This document shows positions 1 through 9,720 of a stretch of 64,000 nucleotides of DNA, in pieces. The stretch's first letter is position 1. Each line of letters starts with the position of its first letter. The DNA is from an archaeon (GTDB lineage: Archaea; Aenigmatarchaeota; Aenigmatarchaeia; QMZP01; JAFGSV01). The stretch lies in assembly GCA_028279705.1 (NCBI GenBank), contig JANQNF010000012.1, positions 32,163 to 96,162 on the forward strand, given 5' to 3'. The position numbers were made by a program, and so were the translations under genes. The notes under the pieces are model-generated. The model saw nothing but the letters and a program-made list of their open reading frames with translations. It searched no databases and was not told where the DNA came from.

Positions 1-977
1 GGTATGCTCTTGCTTTCTCCCTTCTTTACGAACGTAGTGTATGGTGCAAAATCAGTTTCAAGTCCGTCTCCCGTAGTCACGACCGCGGTAATCTCCTGCC
101 CTTCGCCGTAGTTTTGAACCTTCATGTTGAATTCTGTCGCTTTCTGCCCCATTATACTCTTTGTCTCAGGAGTAAGCCAGACATAGAAGCTTGCCTGTGG
201 CTCTTCTGATACGCTGGCTGTGACGTGCAGTATGCCATCGACTTCCCTTGTGCAGTCGTCTATGTTACAGTCATCGACAGTTGCGAGCACGCTGAAATGA
301 TAATCACCAGGCGAGTCGGGCGAAAGTACGTTCAGTGTGATGCTTTCCGGCCCGCTTCCAAGAACCACACTGCTTTCTGTGGTCATAAGCGATATGTCAC
401 CAGAAGACTTTGCTATACTGACTGTCATTGGTGTGCTTGAGTCGAGTATGATTGAATATGAAACCGTTTCTCCGGGCTGTGCATAGAGTTCAGGCTGGTC
501 GAGCCCTGCGCTGAATACGTCGGTGTTGCTTCCCATCACTTCACAAGGACTTCCTTCAGCAGGACCTGCCGTTATGTCGACATCCTCGTATTTGGCTACG
601 CACACGCCGTATTCATGGTTCACCGTTCCTGTGGGGGTCTTTATGGTTATCACCACGTTACCCTCGTCTGCGAGCTTCCTTCCAATTGAGCTGAAGCATA
701 TTGGAACCGACACGAGGTTTTCTGAGCTTGCCACAAAGCTTGTGAAGTGGTTGTCAACCCATGGCTTGCCCTCGGAAACTCCCGGGTCTTCGGCAGTGAG
801 TGTGTATTCGCCGCCTCCATCTTGGCCGAACAGTATGGAAGTGCAAATCTCCTTTCCGGTTGTCATCGAATAGTACGTCGCGGCATCGGCCGTCCCTGAA
901 AGAGGCATCGATGAAAGCGCCGCTGCTATGATTATTATGAATATCTTCCATCCGTATGTGGTTTTTCCATGCATCAT
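1..977 (-). CDS. Secreted Ig-like repeat protein, 3' part cut by window edge (module B, third gene)
   Basis: The reading frame is open from the ATG at 977 to the window edge, so the C terminus is missing. The N terminus is a signal peptide: a short charged start, then a hydrophobic run (IFIIIIAAALSSM) and an Ala-rich cleavage region. The rest is beta-rich, with Cys pairs and motifs such as WVDNHFTSF and GILHVTA. It aligns by eye along its length with the protein at 11715-13061 (shared YGVCV/YGICV, GILHVT and the Cys spacing), so it is that protein's paralogue in the second module. A GGTG site lies about 5 nt before the start, and only 7 nt separate it from the preceding gene. The specific function is unknown; an extracellular, membrane-anchored role is inferred from the paralogue. 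Confidence 0.8.
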   Translation of the reverse strand, partial: MMHGKTTYGWKIFIIIIAAALSSMPLSGTADAATYYSMTTGKEICTSILFGQDGGGEYTLTAEDPGVSEGKPWVDNHFTSFVASSENLVSVPICFSSIGRKLADEGNVVITIKTPTGTVNHEYGVCVAKYEDVDITAGPAEGSPCEVMGSNTDVFSAGLDQPELYAQPGETVSYSIILDSSTPMTVSIAKSSGDISLMTTESSVVLGSGPESITLNVLSPDSPGDYHFSVLATVDDCNIDDCTREVDGILHVTASVSEEPQASFYVWLTPETKSIMGQKATEFNMKVQNYGEGQEITAVVTTGDGLETDFAPYTTFVKKGESKSI

Positions 978-984
978 GTTACAC

Positions 985-3900
985 CTACACTACACTGAAC
1001 TCCACTATTCTTTGGCCTCTGGGTATCCCATCTTCAGTAATTGGGCGTATACTGAAATAATAATCATTTCCCGCCTGCATTTTTCCGTGGCCGCCTCCCA
1101 ATAAGATTTTTTCTCCCATCGCTCCAAGTACACCTTTCTTTATGTTTGTAAGCCACTTGTAATGGGAAATTGTCGTGCGGGAATTCCAGTTATTCTTGAA
1201 ATCTGCGATGGTTTCGGTCTTGCTCCAGCACTGCGTTTCCGGATGTTCTATGTCACATATCATCGTCTCTACGCGTTTGACAGGGCTCTTCTTGGGATCA
1301 TTGTTATCTGGTTCAAAAATTAAATGTACCGTGAAGGCCTCATTATTACCAAGTTTGTAATCGTCTTTCAATGCAGCACTCGTACAGGACTCACCATAAC
1401 AGCTGGTACAGCGTTCGCGGCATTCGCATTCATCTTCTTCACCATTACATATTTTGACTTCAGGCACGGTATTTTTGTAAGTGGTCTCGCTCACTTCGAT
1501 GCTGACTTCTTCCTTGATCTTATCGCCGACTCCATCTTCAATGATCGCGGTTAGTTTGTAATCACCTACATCCTGTGTCACGTCTCTTACAATCAATTCC
1601 TTCTTGTAAACGTTTTTGCTCATCTTTTCTACGTCGGGGTCGGTAACTTTGAACTTATCTGACACCCATTTATCTTCGGGGTCATTGTTTTTCTCAAGCT
1701 CTAGCTGCACACTCGTCAATACGTTTCCCGTGAATATTGTGTCCAGGGTACCATCGATAGGAACCTTGTCGCCTGGAAGTGGGAACAAAAGTTTTCCAGT
1801 GGTGTGCCCTGTATCAGAAGAGCTCGCTTTCGGCTTTATCGTGACAGTGCGGCCTGAGCCTATGTTTACCGTGCTGCCATCATCGTATTCGACCTCAAAC
1901 AGCAACACGTACGTGCTATCGGAATCTTTTATCGGTTCCATCGCGCTCACTTCTGTCTTGAAGTTGCCATTTGATAGTTCGGTGAAGTCGTCCATTGACA
2001 TGGTTCTTGTTGCACTGCCGCTGTCTCCTCTTACGATGGTTCGTCTTATTTCCTTGACTTCATCTGGGTAATTCACCATCATTTCATAATGGTATTCTTT
2101 GTCAATGCCTGCAGTGAAAACGTCAGTCTGTGCAGGCTTGATAAGCTTCACACCATATGACTTTTTCAATGTGAAATCCAAACTCGCGCTGTCCAATTTA
2201 ACATTCGTTCCCCACGCGGCAATTTCAAACGTATGACTGCCGAATCCTATACCGTTATCAGGTCCGACTGGTATTTTGGCCACATAACCCGTACACAAAG
2301 ACGATGGACTTTTATCCAGGGTTCCCAGCATGCTTTGTGTAATATCGCCCACCTGTTTGTCATCCATGGTGTAGATTAAATTATTCACATTCTCAACTCC
2401 TGTCACTTCGAAAGTGAAGAGCATCTTTCCGTCAGTATCGGGAATTCCGGTTACTGCATTGTTCTTGGGACACGTTATTGACACTTCGGAAGAAGATTCC
2501 GTCACGTCGCTTTTTGTCGTTTCCGGTGGCTTGTATTCTTCTTTAGTGTACCCATCCAGTTTCATAGTAGTGTACCCGATTCCCTCGCTAATATCTTCAT
2601 CGCAGAAAAGCATGATGTCGTAATTACCTTCAATCGGCAGCCCGTATGATGGTAACGTTTTGATCGCCTGATCCTTGATTGTGTCCCATATTTCCAAGAT
2701 CCCTGGATCAGACAATTTAGCAGATGTGTCCCACTTGTATGTGAATTTGCCGGTATTTGTATCCACGGACACCACTGTTTCATGTACACGGAACTGGATA
2801 CCCGGATTTCCACCTCCCCATATGACCAGTGTTGGGGATTTTTCACAATCCTTCGTCACCGTGCCTTCAATTGTTATTTTCTCCCCAATCTTGAACGGAT
2901 CATCACTGCTCGTGGGACTTGATATCCTGTTTGTCCTAATAGGGGAACCGACAGCTGGGTTGAGTATAATGTATCTGTGGTCGCATTTTGAGGTGCAGCA
3001 CAATCCAATGTCATAAGTGTCTGCGGCCGCGGTAGCATATCCGGTTATGTATCCAGTGAGTGCGTCATCACTTCCAGTATCCCACGGATAACTCACGGAA
3101 TTATCGGGAAGTACTGCCAATGTCAGTTTTTTACCAATCTTTTGTGTGGTCAAAGATTTTATTGTAAGCTCGGGACTGCAGCCACTAACTGTGCCGGTTA
3201 TGTCGACGATTTCCCCGACTTTGTATGTATCCCAGTTATCGGTGGGCTTATTCAGCAGGACTGTTGTGTCGCCTGGGGAAATTTCATCCTCATCCTTTAT
3301 CTTGAAGTTGAATTCGGTACCTGGGAATGGTTCACTTTTGTCCTGATTATAGAGTTCCAATTTCAGAACGTAATCGTTGGCATCGAGCAACTCCGACGGG
3401 TCACCGAAGTTGACGGTCGAGAGATCTATGGAACTGGTTATTATCCCATTGCTGGATGCATATGGAGTTTCCAGTGTCCAGCAGCTGGATGGATTCTTCG
3501 GGTCGCAAATCTTAAGTACGCTCACATATGGAACTTTGTCAGGATTCGTTACATCATATGTGATTTCAATTGTATCACTGTTCGTGTACTCTTCTTTACT
3601 CAGGCTGTCTATTTTAAATGTCGGATTTTGCACCTCATCCTCTTCTGCCACGGGTTCGAGTGTGTATGTTATCGTGTCAGGATCATCCGCAGTCACACCG
3701 ACGCAGTAGATTTTGACATCATAATCGCCCGCTTCGTAACCTTCGGTTTTCCATTCATATGTGAACTTTTTATCGGTCACGGTTAGGACTTCGCTTTTGT
3801 GGACCAGTTTGCCGTCCTTTTCTATGGTAAGGTACGGCTCTTCACACTTCTCATTGACCGTACCTTCGATCACGATCGGTCCCCCGACAGTGGAGCTGCC

Positions 3901-6900
3901 GCCCCTTGGCGACGTTATTTCAAGTTCCTCCTCGTCGACGTCATCGGTTGTCGCAGCTGCAAGCGTTATTTTGTGTGTGGCCTTCTTGGACGCTGTCGGA
4001 CACGTTAGTATAATTGTGTAATCACCAGCATTCAATCCAGTCGTGTCCCATTCTGCTGTGAAGGAATTTGCAGTTTTCTGTGGAGTTAGTGGTATGTTTT
4101 TCTGTGCGGCAATGTCGAATACACTCAATTCGACATCGCTGCACCCCTCCGGTATTGTACCTGCGATTGGGACTTCATCACCAATTGCGAAATCAGTTTT
4201 AGTGGGCTCTGTTATTTCCAGCTCGGTTACGGTTTCAGTTTCATCTTCAGTGTCATCCTCGGCGTCCTTATCCCCATCCTCATCGGTCACGGTTGATTTC
4301 CCCTCCGGGTCGAACTTGTACGTGCATATGACCTGGTTTTCGATTGATATTGTCACCTCGGAATCCTTGCCACCGATCTTTATTTCATCATTTTCCCTTC
4401 CTCTACAATCATCCCTCGCGTCAAGTCTCTTGGTGGACGATATCGTGTCACGGCATGATAGGCCATACGCTTTTGAATCGCACCTTATGTTGTTGCCAAC
4501 ACGTAGAGGGAACGACTTCCGCACGATATCGGTGCCTTGGTATTTACCGTTCTTGTAGCACTCATATGAAAGTTCAACAGTGGCATATCCGTAGCTCTGC
4601 GTTGTGGTCCTCGTCTGCGGCAGGTTGAATGTTGCTATGAATTCTGAATCAGGCCTTCCTACGTTCGTACTGCCATCACACACTGCAGGTGACATGGTCA
4701 CGCTCGCATCAGACCATGACTGTGACTGCTGGAGGCTGTATGAGTAATCGGCAAGGTCTTTCATGAGCTTGTCCATGCCATTATTAAGCGTTGTCTGGCA
4801 CTGCTGCATGTTGTTGTAGTGCTGATAAGTCCTCCTACCCATGTCATACCCTGTTTCCTGGCTTGTCGACCTGGTCGCAAGAGCGGTTTTCGCGCTCACC
4901 ACGCACGCCTGGTACGTCAGCATGGTGCTCTGCATGTTCGTTATCATCTGTAGTAGTCCCATCAGTGATGCCACAGTGTCGCACATCTTGACGACATTTC
5001 GCAGTTTGGTCATACCAGCATTCGTCTTGGTAAGATAGGTGCAGTATGCAGTAGCGCCCGCTATCGCACCCCAGTACGCCCCGCTGCATTTTGTTATCGT
5101 CATCTCGGCTATGATGAACACACCCGCTGCCATGTAACCAGCTGTCTTCGAAGCCGAACTACTGGCCCCGCTCATGCTATTCATCATGTTACTGAACATG
5201 TTCATCGGTATGCCGCCGAAAGCCTTTTCCTTCTTTGGAAGGTTAATCCTTATCTCACCGCTCGGTTCCGGAGATTTCTTTTCGGTATCGGCCTTTTCCC
5301 CATCTTTTATCGTTTTAGACAGTTCTTCATCGCTTGTTCCGCCTGCCATGAGACTGCACACGACGCATGTCGCAAGCAGTGTAGTTACTAAACATACGAT
5401 GCGGTTTGATTTCTTCATGGCGTCCTGTATGTCCATGAGCACTTCTTCATAATCAAGGAGGTCGTCGCTCTTCTTGTGGTTTATCTCCACCTCTATCTCT
5501 TCGGTGCTCCTTGCAGTCACGACTTTCTGATCTCCCTGAAGCGTTGCAGACTGGATCGTCATGGCAAGGTCCTTTATCGTTGCATACCCCTTTGTTACCT
5601 TTCGCGTCGTCGGGCCGAACGTGTACGAACCGTCCTGGTTGAGCTGCAGGCTGAGCCTCCACGTGCCGTCTGATGTTTCTTCATAACCTGTCACGACGTA
5701 CCTGCTGCCGTCATCGTCACGTGTGATTGAACTTTTAGGCTCCCAAAGGTAAGTTGCAGAAGACAGGTAGGCACCGTAAGGTTTCGGGCTCACTCTCACT
5801 TCGATCTCGACGGGATCGTTGAAGAAGCAGCCATAATCCTGTATGACGTAACGGTCACTGAGCGAACCATCTATCCTGGTCCTGAAATCGCGCCCGCGAA
5901 GCCACGTGCCTAATCTAGTTTTTCTTTCCTCACCGCTCATTATGTCAACAGATTGTCCCGGGGTCAGTTCACAGCTTGCTGTGACTCCAAGGTAATCGTT
6001 AAGAATGTCTATTGTTATGTCATCGCCGTCGTGACACCTGTCGCCACCTTCGTTCATTGGAGCATCAAGGCACACCTTATCGTCGCTGCACGGGCAGTCC
6101 TGGCAGCAATTGGCAGACGTTTCGCCAAGTACGCTGTCACATCTTCCATTGCCGCACTGTGGAAGCCCTACCTTTTCCACGGTTACAGGGAAGCTGAACT
6201 TAAGGGTATTGTCCCTTGGGCCATTGAAATCCTCATAGATCATGTAAGCGTTGAGCGTCACATCGTGATCGTCCCCGTCATTTCCAATCCCGCATCCTGG
6301 GAAGTTCCATACAGGCATCGTGCACTCGTATATCCACGTCTCCTCGTTTGTGAGCTCGTCGATGACCTGGTCGCAGCTGAAGTGTGGCTCTGAGAAAGTC
6401 TCGCCGTCGTATTCCATCGTCCATCTTATCAGCCTGACGTCGTAGGGCCTGTTTGCAATCTCCGCCTCGAACACGAGCTCGTCTTCACTTTCATATGACG
6501 CGTCCATGCAGTTTAGTGCAGGTGACGTGACTTCCACACTCATGTCGATGTCGCTTTCTGACCTGCACCTGTTCTCGAGTGTGCATATGGCATCCCCTGT
6601 ACAGCCGCAGTCTGCACAGCAGCCGACTGGGTCATCATTGACATTACCAGGGACTTCGCCGAACTGGTCTGCCTGGCACCCTCCACCTATTACGCATGTC
6701 CTGGTTTTTGCATTGATGTTGAAATTAAGCGGAACGCTGACGTCCTCGGTGACCCTGTTGTCGTTGTTGTCAAACCACGCGACTGTCGTGTCGAATATTG
6801 CATCGTGTTCACCTTCTATCCAGCAGAACGGGCTGAACTCAGACACCGGTATCGAGCACCTCCAGGCATAAACACTGTAGCTTGAAGAATTCACAAACGG

Positions 6901-9720
6901 TTCGCATACGCCGTAAAGCTCCCCTCCTATGCGACTGTCGTCGAGGTAAGCATCGCCGAATTCAAGCCCGTTCGTTTGGGGCGAATATGGCTTGTACGGA
7001 GCGCTTGCAGTTATTATCACCTGTCTTGGTCTGTCACTGTCCGTCTCCGGCGTGCAATCTATGTTTGAAGGATCTATTGTCACGTCTATGTCTATCATGT
7101 TCCTGGGAACGCACCCGGCGTTTATCGTGCACACCTCGTTATTCAGACAGCCGGTGTCCTGGCAGCACGTGACCTGGGGCTCCATCACTTCGCCGAGTTC
7201 GGGGTTTGGATTGCCATCGCCGCAAAGCGGAAGTCCCTGTACGTAATCTAGGCTGAACGTGTCGGATATAGCCTTTCCTTCGTAGATCGGATAGTGTGCC
7301 GCAAGGCCGCCTCCAAGCACGTTTAATTCCAATGTGAATAGTTCGTCATTTGGCTGCGGTGGGTCGGGACATGCAGGGAACATGGATACCGGCATGCTAC
7401 ATTCCACCTCTCCTGTGTGGTGCCCGCTTGTATCGGTCAGCGCAGAGCATGTGAATCCTGGTATGTTCTGTGCAGTGTACGTCTTTCCGTTGTATAAGAG
7501 TTTCCAGTTAAGGAGCGTGAACATTTCCTGTGCATGCTCAGGAACGTTCTCTACGTGTGCCCTGAAAGTGAAATCAGCGCCAGATGTGATACCAGAAGAT
7601 GAGCAGTCAATGTTGTGCCTTGCCGGGAGGTCGTCAGGGTTTATTGAAAGGCTTATGACGTTTTCCTCCGCACACCCGGTTGCGGTGCAGACGTACCCGC
7701 CGTCACACATGAAGTCCCAGCAGCACGTCTCGGAAGACTCACCCGCGTTTGCGTCAGGGCTTCCGTCTTCGTTACATGATCTTATCCTGGCTTTTGTTAC
7801 GTCAAATGATAGCTCTCCTTCAAGTTCAGCGTATCTGATGTCGTTTGACGCCACGCCGGTTGTGTCATCAAAGTAAGTCATGACCACGGTGAAGTCGAGG
7901 TCTTTTGCCCCCTCGTCGAAACAGCCCTGGAATGTTTCCGGTCCGGTTAGCGGCATCTTGCATATGTATGACTCTCCCTGCTGCTGGCAGTTTGTAAGCG
8001 TGTATCTACCGTTTTCGTACATGTACGTCACGCTTGTGAACGAGTCGATGAATGCAGGTCCATTGACCACGGTGAATTTGACATCTACGTTAGAATCCGT
8101 CTGCGTGCAGTCTATTGACGATGGAAGTATCGTCACCCAGAGTCCCATCGACGTCTCCTGCCTGCACTGGCCACTCACCGAGCAGTAACCATTAATGCAT
8201 CCTGCGTCCTGGCAGCACGTATCCGGATTCTCGACAGGACTTTCTATGTGACCGTTGCCGCAGAGGTGGCATACGTTATTTGTGCATACCTGCATCTGCC
8301 CTATGTATGGATCAAGCGGGCAATCATTGCAGTCCATGCAGCAGTTGGAATAATCTTCCCCGGGTTCGCAATTGGCATTGCCGCACGTTGGTGGAGTGCA
8401 CACACCTGCTGCTACTGTGCCTGTGTCGCAGTAATCACCCCCGCTGCATCCGCAGTCGAGGCAGCAGCTGGCTTCGTCTTCCCCGGACTCGCAGCCGTTC
8501 TTGCCGCACTCTGCAAGCACGCATGTCTGTTTATTCTGGTCGTAGTAGTAACCATTGCCAAACGCGTCAGCACATGTCCTTCCTTGAGTGTTCCAGCAGT
8601 CGATTGCGCACGTTCCGGAATCTTCAGAAGGCTCGCACTGGCCGTTGCCGCAATGTGCAGAAACGCAGTTACCATAAGGTATGTTCATTTCTGGACTGCA
8701 GTAGAGCGTTTCGGGACATCCTGCATCCACGCAGCAGTTGTTGCTGTCTTCCACAGGGTCATGGGTTCCGTCACCGCATACGTGGCATAAACCATAAGGA
8801 TTGAGAGTGTTTGACGTGCATGTCTCGCCTTCGATTGAACATCCGCAGTCAACGCAGCATGAAATGGGATCCTCACCGACACCGCATTCCTCGTCACCGC
8901 ACGTCGGGACATCATTTAGGTAGAATGTTATGGGATTTGCCACGCTTCCCTTTGCAAATGCCACCATGTAATCCTTGACTATCGTTTCAACAGTATTTCC
9001 AGTCGGCTTGTACCTTCCAAAAGATAACGCGTCCATCTCGGTCGAGTCCCCTATGAGCTCGTATATCTCGCTTACCGGGTTCCCGTCGACAAGACCAAAT
9101 ACCGTCCTTTCGACCCAGTTTGCCGGAATCATGTGGTACTCTTCTATGTAGTCCCTTATCCACTGCGGATCTATTCCGGGCTTTGCATAAACGCTTAAAT
9201 CGGAAAGTTCGTGTGACTCATGGTTGAAGTTCTCAACTCCCGTTCTGGTCGCCTCGTCCCAGTATCCTACCCACGAGTCCTTGCCATTGTTACTAAACTT
9301 TACAAGCGTGAGAAAACCAGCTTTAGTGCCCCTGGATATGTCTGTCCAGTAGAAAGTACCCCTCTCTCCTGAAAGGAAGCTGTCAGCCTCTACTGGTTCG
9401 TAATCCACGCAGTCCAGCGGCGAACTGTCCTTGCACCTGAAGAGATATATCTTGCTTATCGGGTACAGCGGATCGTTTCCCATAACCTCGATTTTCACCT
9501 GTACGTTCTCATATCTGGGATCGCTTGCAGGGTCATGGACGAATTCGAAATCCTTGTCTATTACCGTGCTTGCATCAAGAGTCATCTCTATTTCTTCAGC
9601 AGCCCCACTGGCAAGCTGGTAAATGGAAAGCTCGACTGCAGATGCAGTGCTTATGCTGAAAACGAGATACACGCAAAAAACAGTCGCAATCTTCAGTGCC
9701 ATTTCTCCTATCCCGGCCAT
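985..9720 (-). CDS. Giant Cys-rich multipass surface protein with C-terminal Ig-like repeats (module B, second gene)
   Basis: About 2,911 residues. A signal segment (IATVFCVYLVFSIS) is followed by an ectodomain carrying ten Cys-rich modules of the type CGNGxCExxEDxxxCCxDC between about residues 272 and 1210. A cluster of about four hydrophobic segments follows (about 1430-1600, e.g. VCLVTTLLATCVVCSL and YMAAGVFIIAEM). After that come about 1,250 residues of repeated Ig-like domains with motifs such as IEGTVNEKC, ITGTVSGC and IEGTVTKDC. The first ~1,600 residues are colinear with the protein at 13065-17762; the Ig-like tail is extra. An even number of membrane passes would put both large parts outside the cell. 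I chose ATG 9720 because GGAGGGTG sits 3 nt upstream; the in-frame GTG at 9726 lies inside that site. It overlaps the upstream gene by 13 nt. The function is unknown; adhesin or surface scaffold is a guess. Confidence 0.85.
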   Translation of the reverse strand: MAGIGEMALKIATVFCVYLVFSISTASAVELSIYQLASGAAEEIEMTLDASTVIDKDFEFVHDPASDPRYENVQVKIEVMGNDPLYPISKIYLFRCKDSSPLDCVDYEPVEADSFLSGERGTFYWTDISRGTKAGFLTLVKFSNNGKDSWVGYWDEATRTGVENFNHESHELSDLSVYAKPGIDPQWIRDYIEEYHMIPANWVERTVFGLVDGNPVSEIYELIGDSTEMDALSFGRYKPTGNTVETIVKDYMVAFAKGSVANPITFYLNDVPTCGDEECGVGEDPISCCVDCGCSIEGETCTSNTLNPYGLCHVCGDGTHDPVEDSNNCCVDAGCPETLYCSPEMNIPYGNCVSAHCGNGQCEPSEDSGTCAIDCWNTQGRTCADAFGNGYYYDQNKQTCVLAECGKNGCESGEDEASCCLDCGCSGGDYCDTGTVAAGVCTPPTCGNANCEPGEDYSNCCMDCNDCPLDPYIGQMQVCTNNVCHLCGNGHIESPVENPDTCCQDAGCINGYCSVSGQCRQETSMGLWVTILPSSIDCTQTDSNVDVKFTVVNGPAFIDSFTSVTYMYENGRYTLTNCQQQGESYICKMPLTGPETFQGCFDEGAKDLDFTVVMTYFDDTTGVASNDIRYAELEGELSFDVTKARIRSCNEDGSPDANAGESSETCCWDFMCDGGYVCTATGCAEENVISLSINPDDLPARHNIDCSSSGITSGADFTFRAHVENVPEHAQEMFTLLNWKLLYNGKTYTAQNIPGFTCSALTDTSGHHTGEVECSMPVSMFPACPDPPQPNDELFTLELNVLGGGLAAHYPIYEGKAISDTFSLDYVQGLPLCGDGNPNPELGEVMEPQVTCCQDTGCLNNEVCTINAGCVPRNMIDIDVTIDPSNIDCTPETDSDRPRQVIITASAPYKPYSPQTNGLEFGDAYLDDSRIGGELYGVCEPFVNSSSYSVYAWRCSIPVSEFSPFCWIEGEHDAIFDTTVAWFDNNDNRVTEDVSVPLNFNINAKTRTCVIGGGCQADQFGEVPGNVNDDPVGCCADCGCTGDAICTLENRCRSESDIDMSVEVTSPALNCMDASYESEDELVFEAEIANRPYDVRLIRWTMEYDGETFSEPHFSCDQVIDELTNEETWIYECTMPVWNFPGCGIGNDGDDHDVTLNAYMIYEDFNGPRDNTLKFSFPVTVEKVGLPQCGNGRCDSVLGETSANCCQDCPCSDDKVCLDAPMNEGGDRCHDGDDITIDILNDYLGVTASCELTPGQSVDIMSGEERKTRLGTWLRGRDFRTRIDGSLSDRYVIQDYGCFFNDPVEIEVRVSPKPYGAYLSSATYLWEPKSSITRDDDGSRYVVTGYEETSDGTWRLSLQLNQDGSYTFGPTTRKVTKGYATIKDLAMTIQSATLQGDQKVVTARSTEEIEVEINHKKSDDLLDYEEVLMDIQDAMKKSNRIVCLVTTLLATCVVCSLMAGGTSDEELSKTIKDGEKADTEKKSPEPSGEIRINLPKKEKAFGGIPMNMFSNMMNSMSGASSSASKTAGYMAAGVFIIAEMTITKCSGAYWGAIAGATAYCTYLTKTNAGMTKLRNVVKMCDTVASLMGLLQMITNMQSTMLTYQACVVSAKTALATRSTSQETGYDMGRRTYQHYNNMQQCQTTLNNGMDKLMKDLADYSYSLQQSQSWSDASVTMSPAVCDGSTNVGRPDSEFIATFNLPQTRTTTQSYGYATVELSYECYKNGKYQGTDIVRKSFPLRVGNNIRCDSKAYGLSCRDTISSTKRLDARDDCRGRENDEIKIGGKDSEVTISIENQVICTYKFDPEGKSTVTDEDGDKDAEDDTEDETETVTELEITEPTKTDFAIGDEVPIAGTIPEGCSDVELSVFDIAAQKNIPLTPQKTANSFTAEWDTTGLNAGDYTIILTCPTASKKATHKITLAAATTDDVDEEELEITSPRGGSSTVGGPIVIEGTVNEKCEEPYLTIEKDGKLVHKSEVLTVTDKKFTYEWKTEGYEAGDYDVKIYCVGVTADDPDTITYTLEPVAEEDEVQNPTFKIDSLSKEEYTNSDTIEITYDVTNPDKVPYVSVLKICDPKNPSSCWTLETPYASSNGIITSSIDLSTVNFGDPSELLDANDYVLKLELYNQDKSEPFPGTEFNFKIKDEDEISPGDTTVLLNKPTDNWDTYKVGEIVDITGTVSGCSPELTIKSLTTQKIGKKLTLAVLPDNSVSYPWDTGSDDALTGYITGYATAAADTYDIGLCCTSKCDHRYIILNPAVGSPIRTNRISSPTSSDDPFKIGEKITIEGTVTKDCEKSPTLVIWGGGNPGIQFRVHETVVSVDTNTGKFTYKWDTSAKLSDPGILEIWDTIKDQAIKTLPSYGLPIEGNYDIMLFCDEDISEGIGYTTMKLDGYTKEEYKPPETTKSDVTESSSEVSITCPKNNAVTGIPDTDGKMLFTFEVTGVENVNNLIYTMDDKQVGDITQSMLGTLDKSPSSLCTGYVAKIPVGPDNGIGFGSHTFEIAAWGTNVKLDSASLDFTLKKSYGVKLIKPAQTDVFTAGIDKEYHYEMMVNYPDEVKEIRRTIVRGDSGSATRTMSMDDFTELSNGNFKTEVSAMEPIKDSDSTYVLLFEVEYDDGSTVNIGSGRTVTIKPKASSSDTGHTTGKLLFPLPGDKVPIDGTLDTIFTGNVLTSVQLELEKNNDPEDKWVSDKFKVTDPDVEKMSKNVYKKELIVRDVTQDVGDYKLTAIIEDGVGDKIKEEVSIEVSETTYKNTVPEVKICNGEEDECECRERCTSCYGESCTSAALKDDYKLGNNEAFTVHLIFEPDNNDPKKSPVKRVETMICDIEHPETQCWSKTETIADFKNNWNSRTTISHYKWLTNIKKGVLGAMGEKILLGGGHGKMQAGNDYYFSIRPITEDGIPRGQRIVEFSVV

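Noticed and set aside
225..873. Plus-strand frames opposite the left-edge gene
   Set aside because: The minus strand here is continuous with a signal-peptide protein homologous to the 11715-13061 gene, which explains the region.
3142..3786. A 214-codon plus-strand frame antisense to the giant Cys-rich gene
   Set aside because: It lies entirely inside a well-supported coding region, has no initiation site or domain, and its composition is that expected of a reverse frame.
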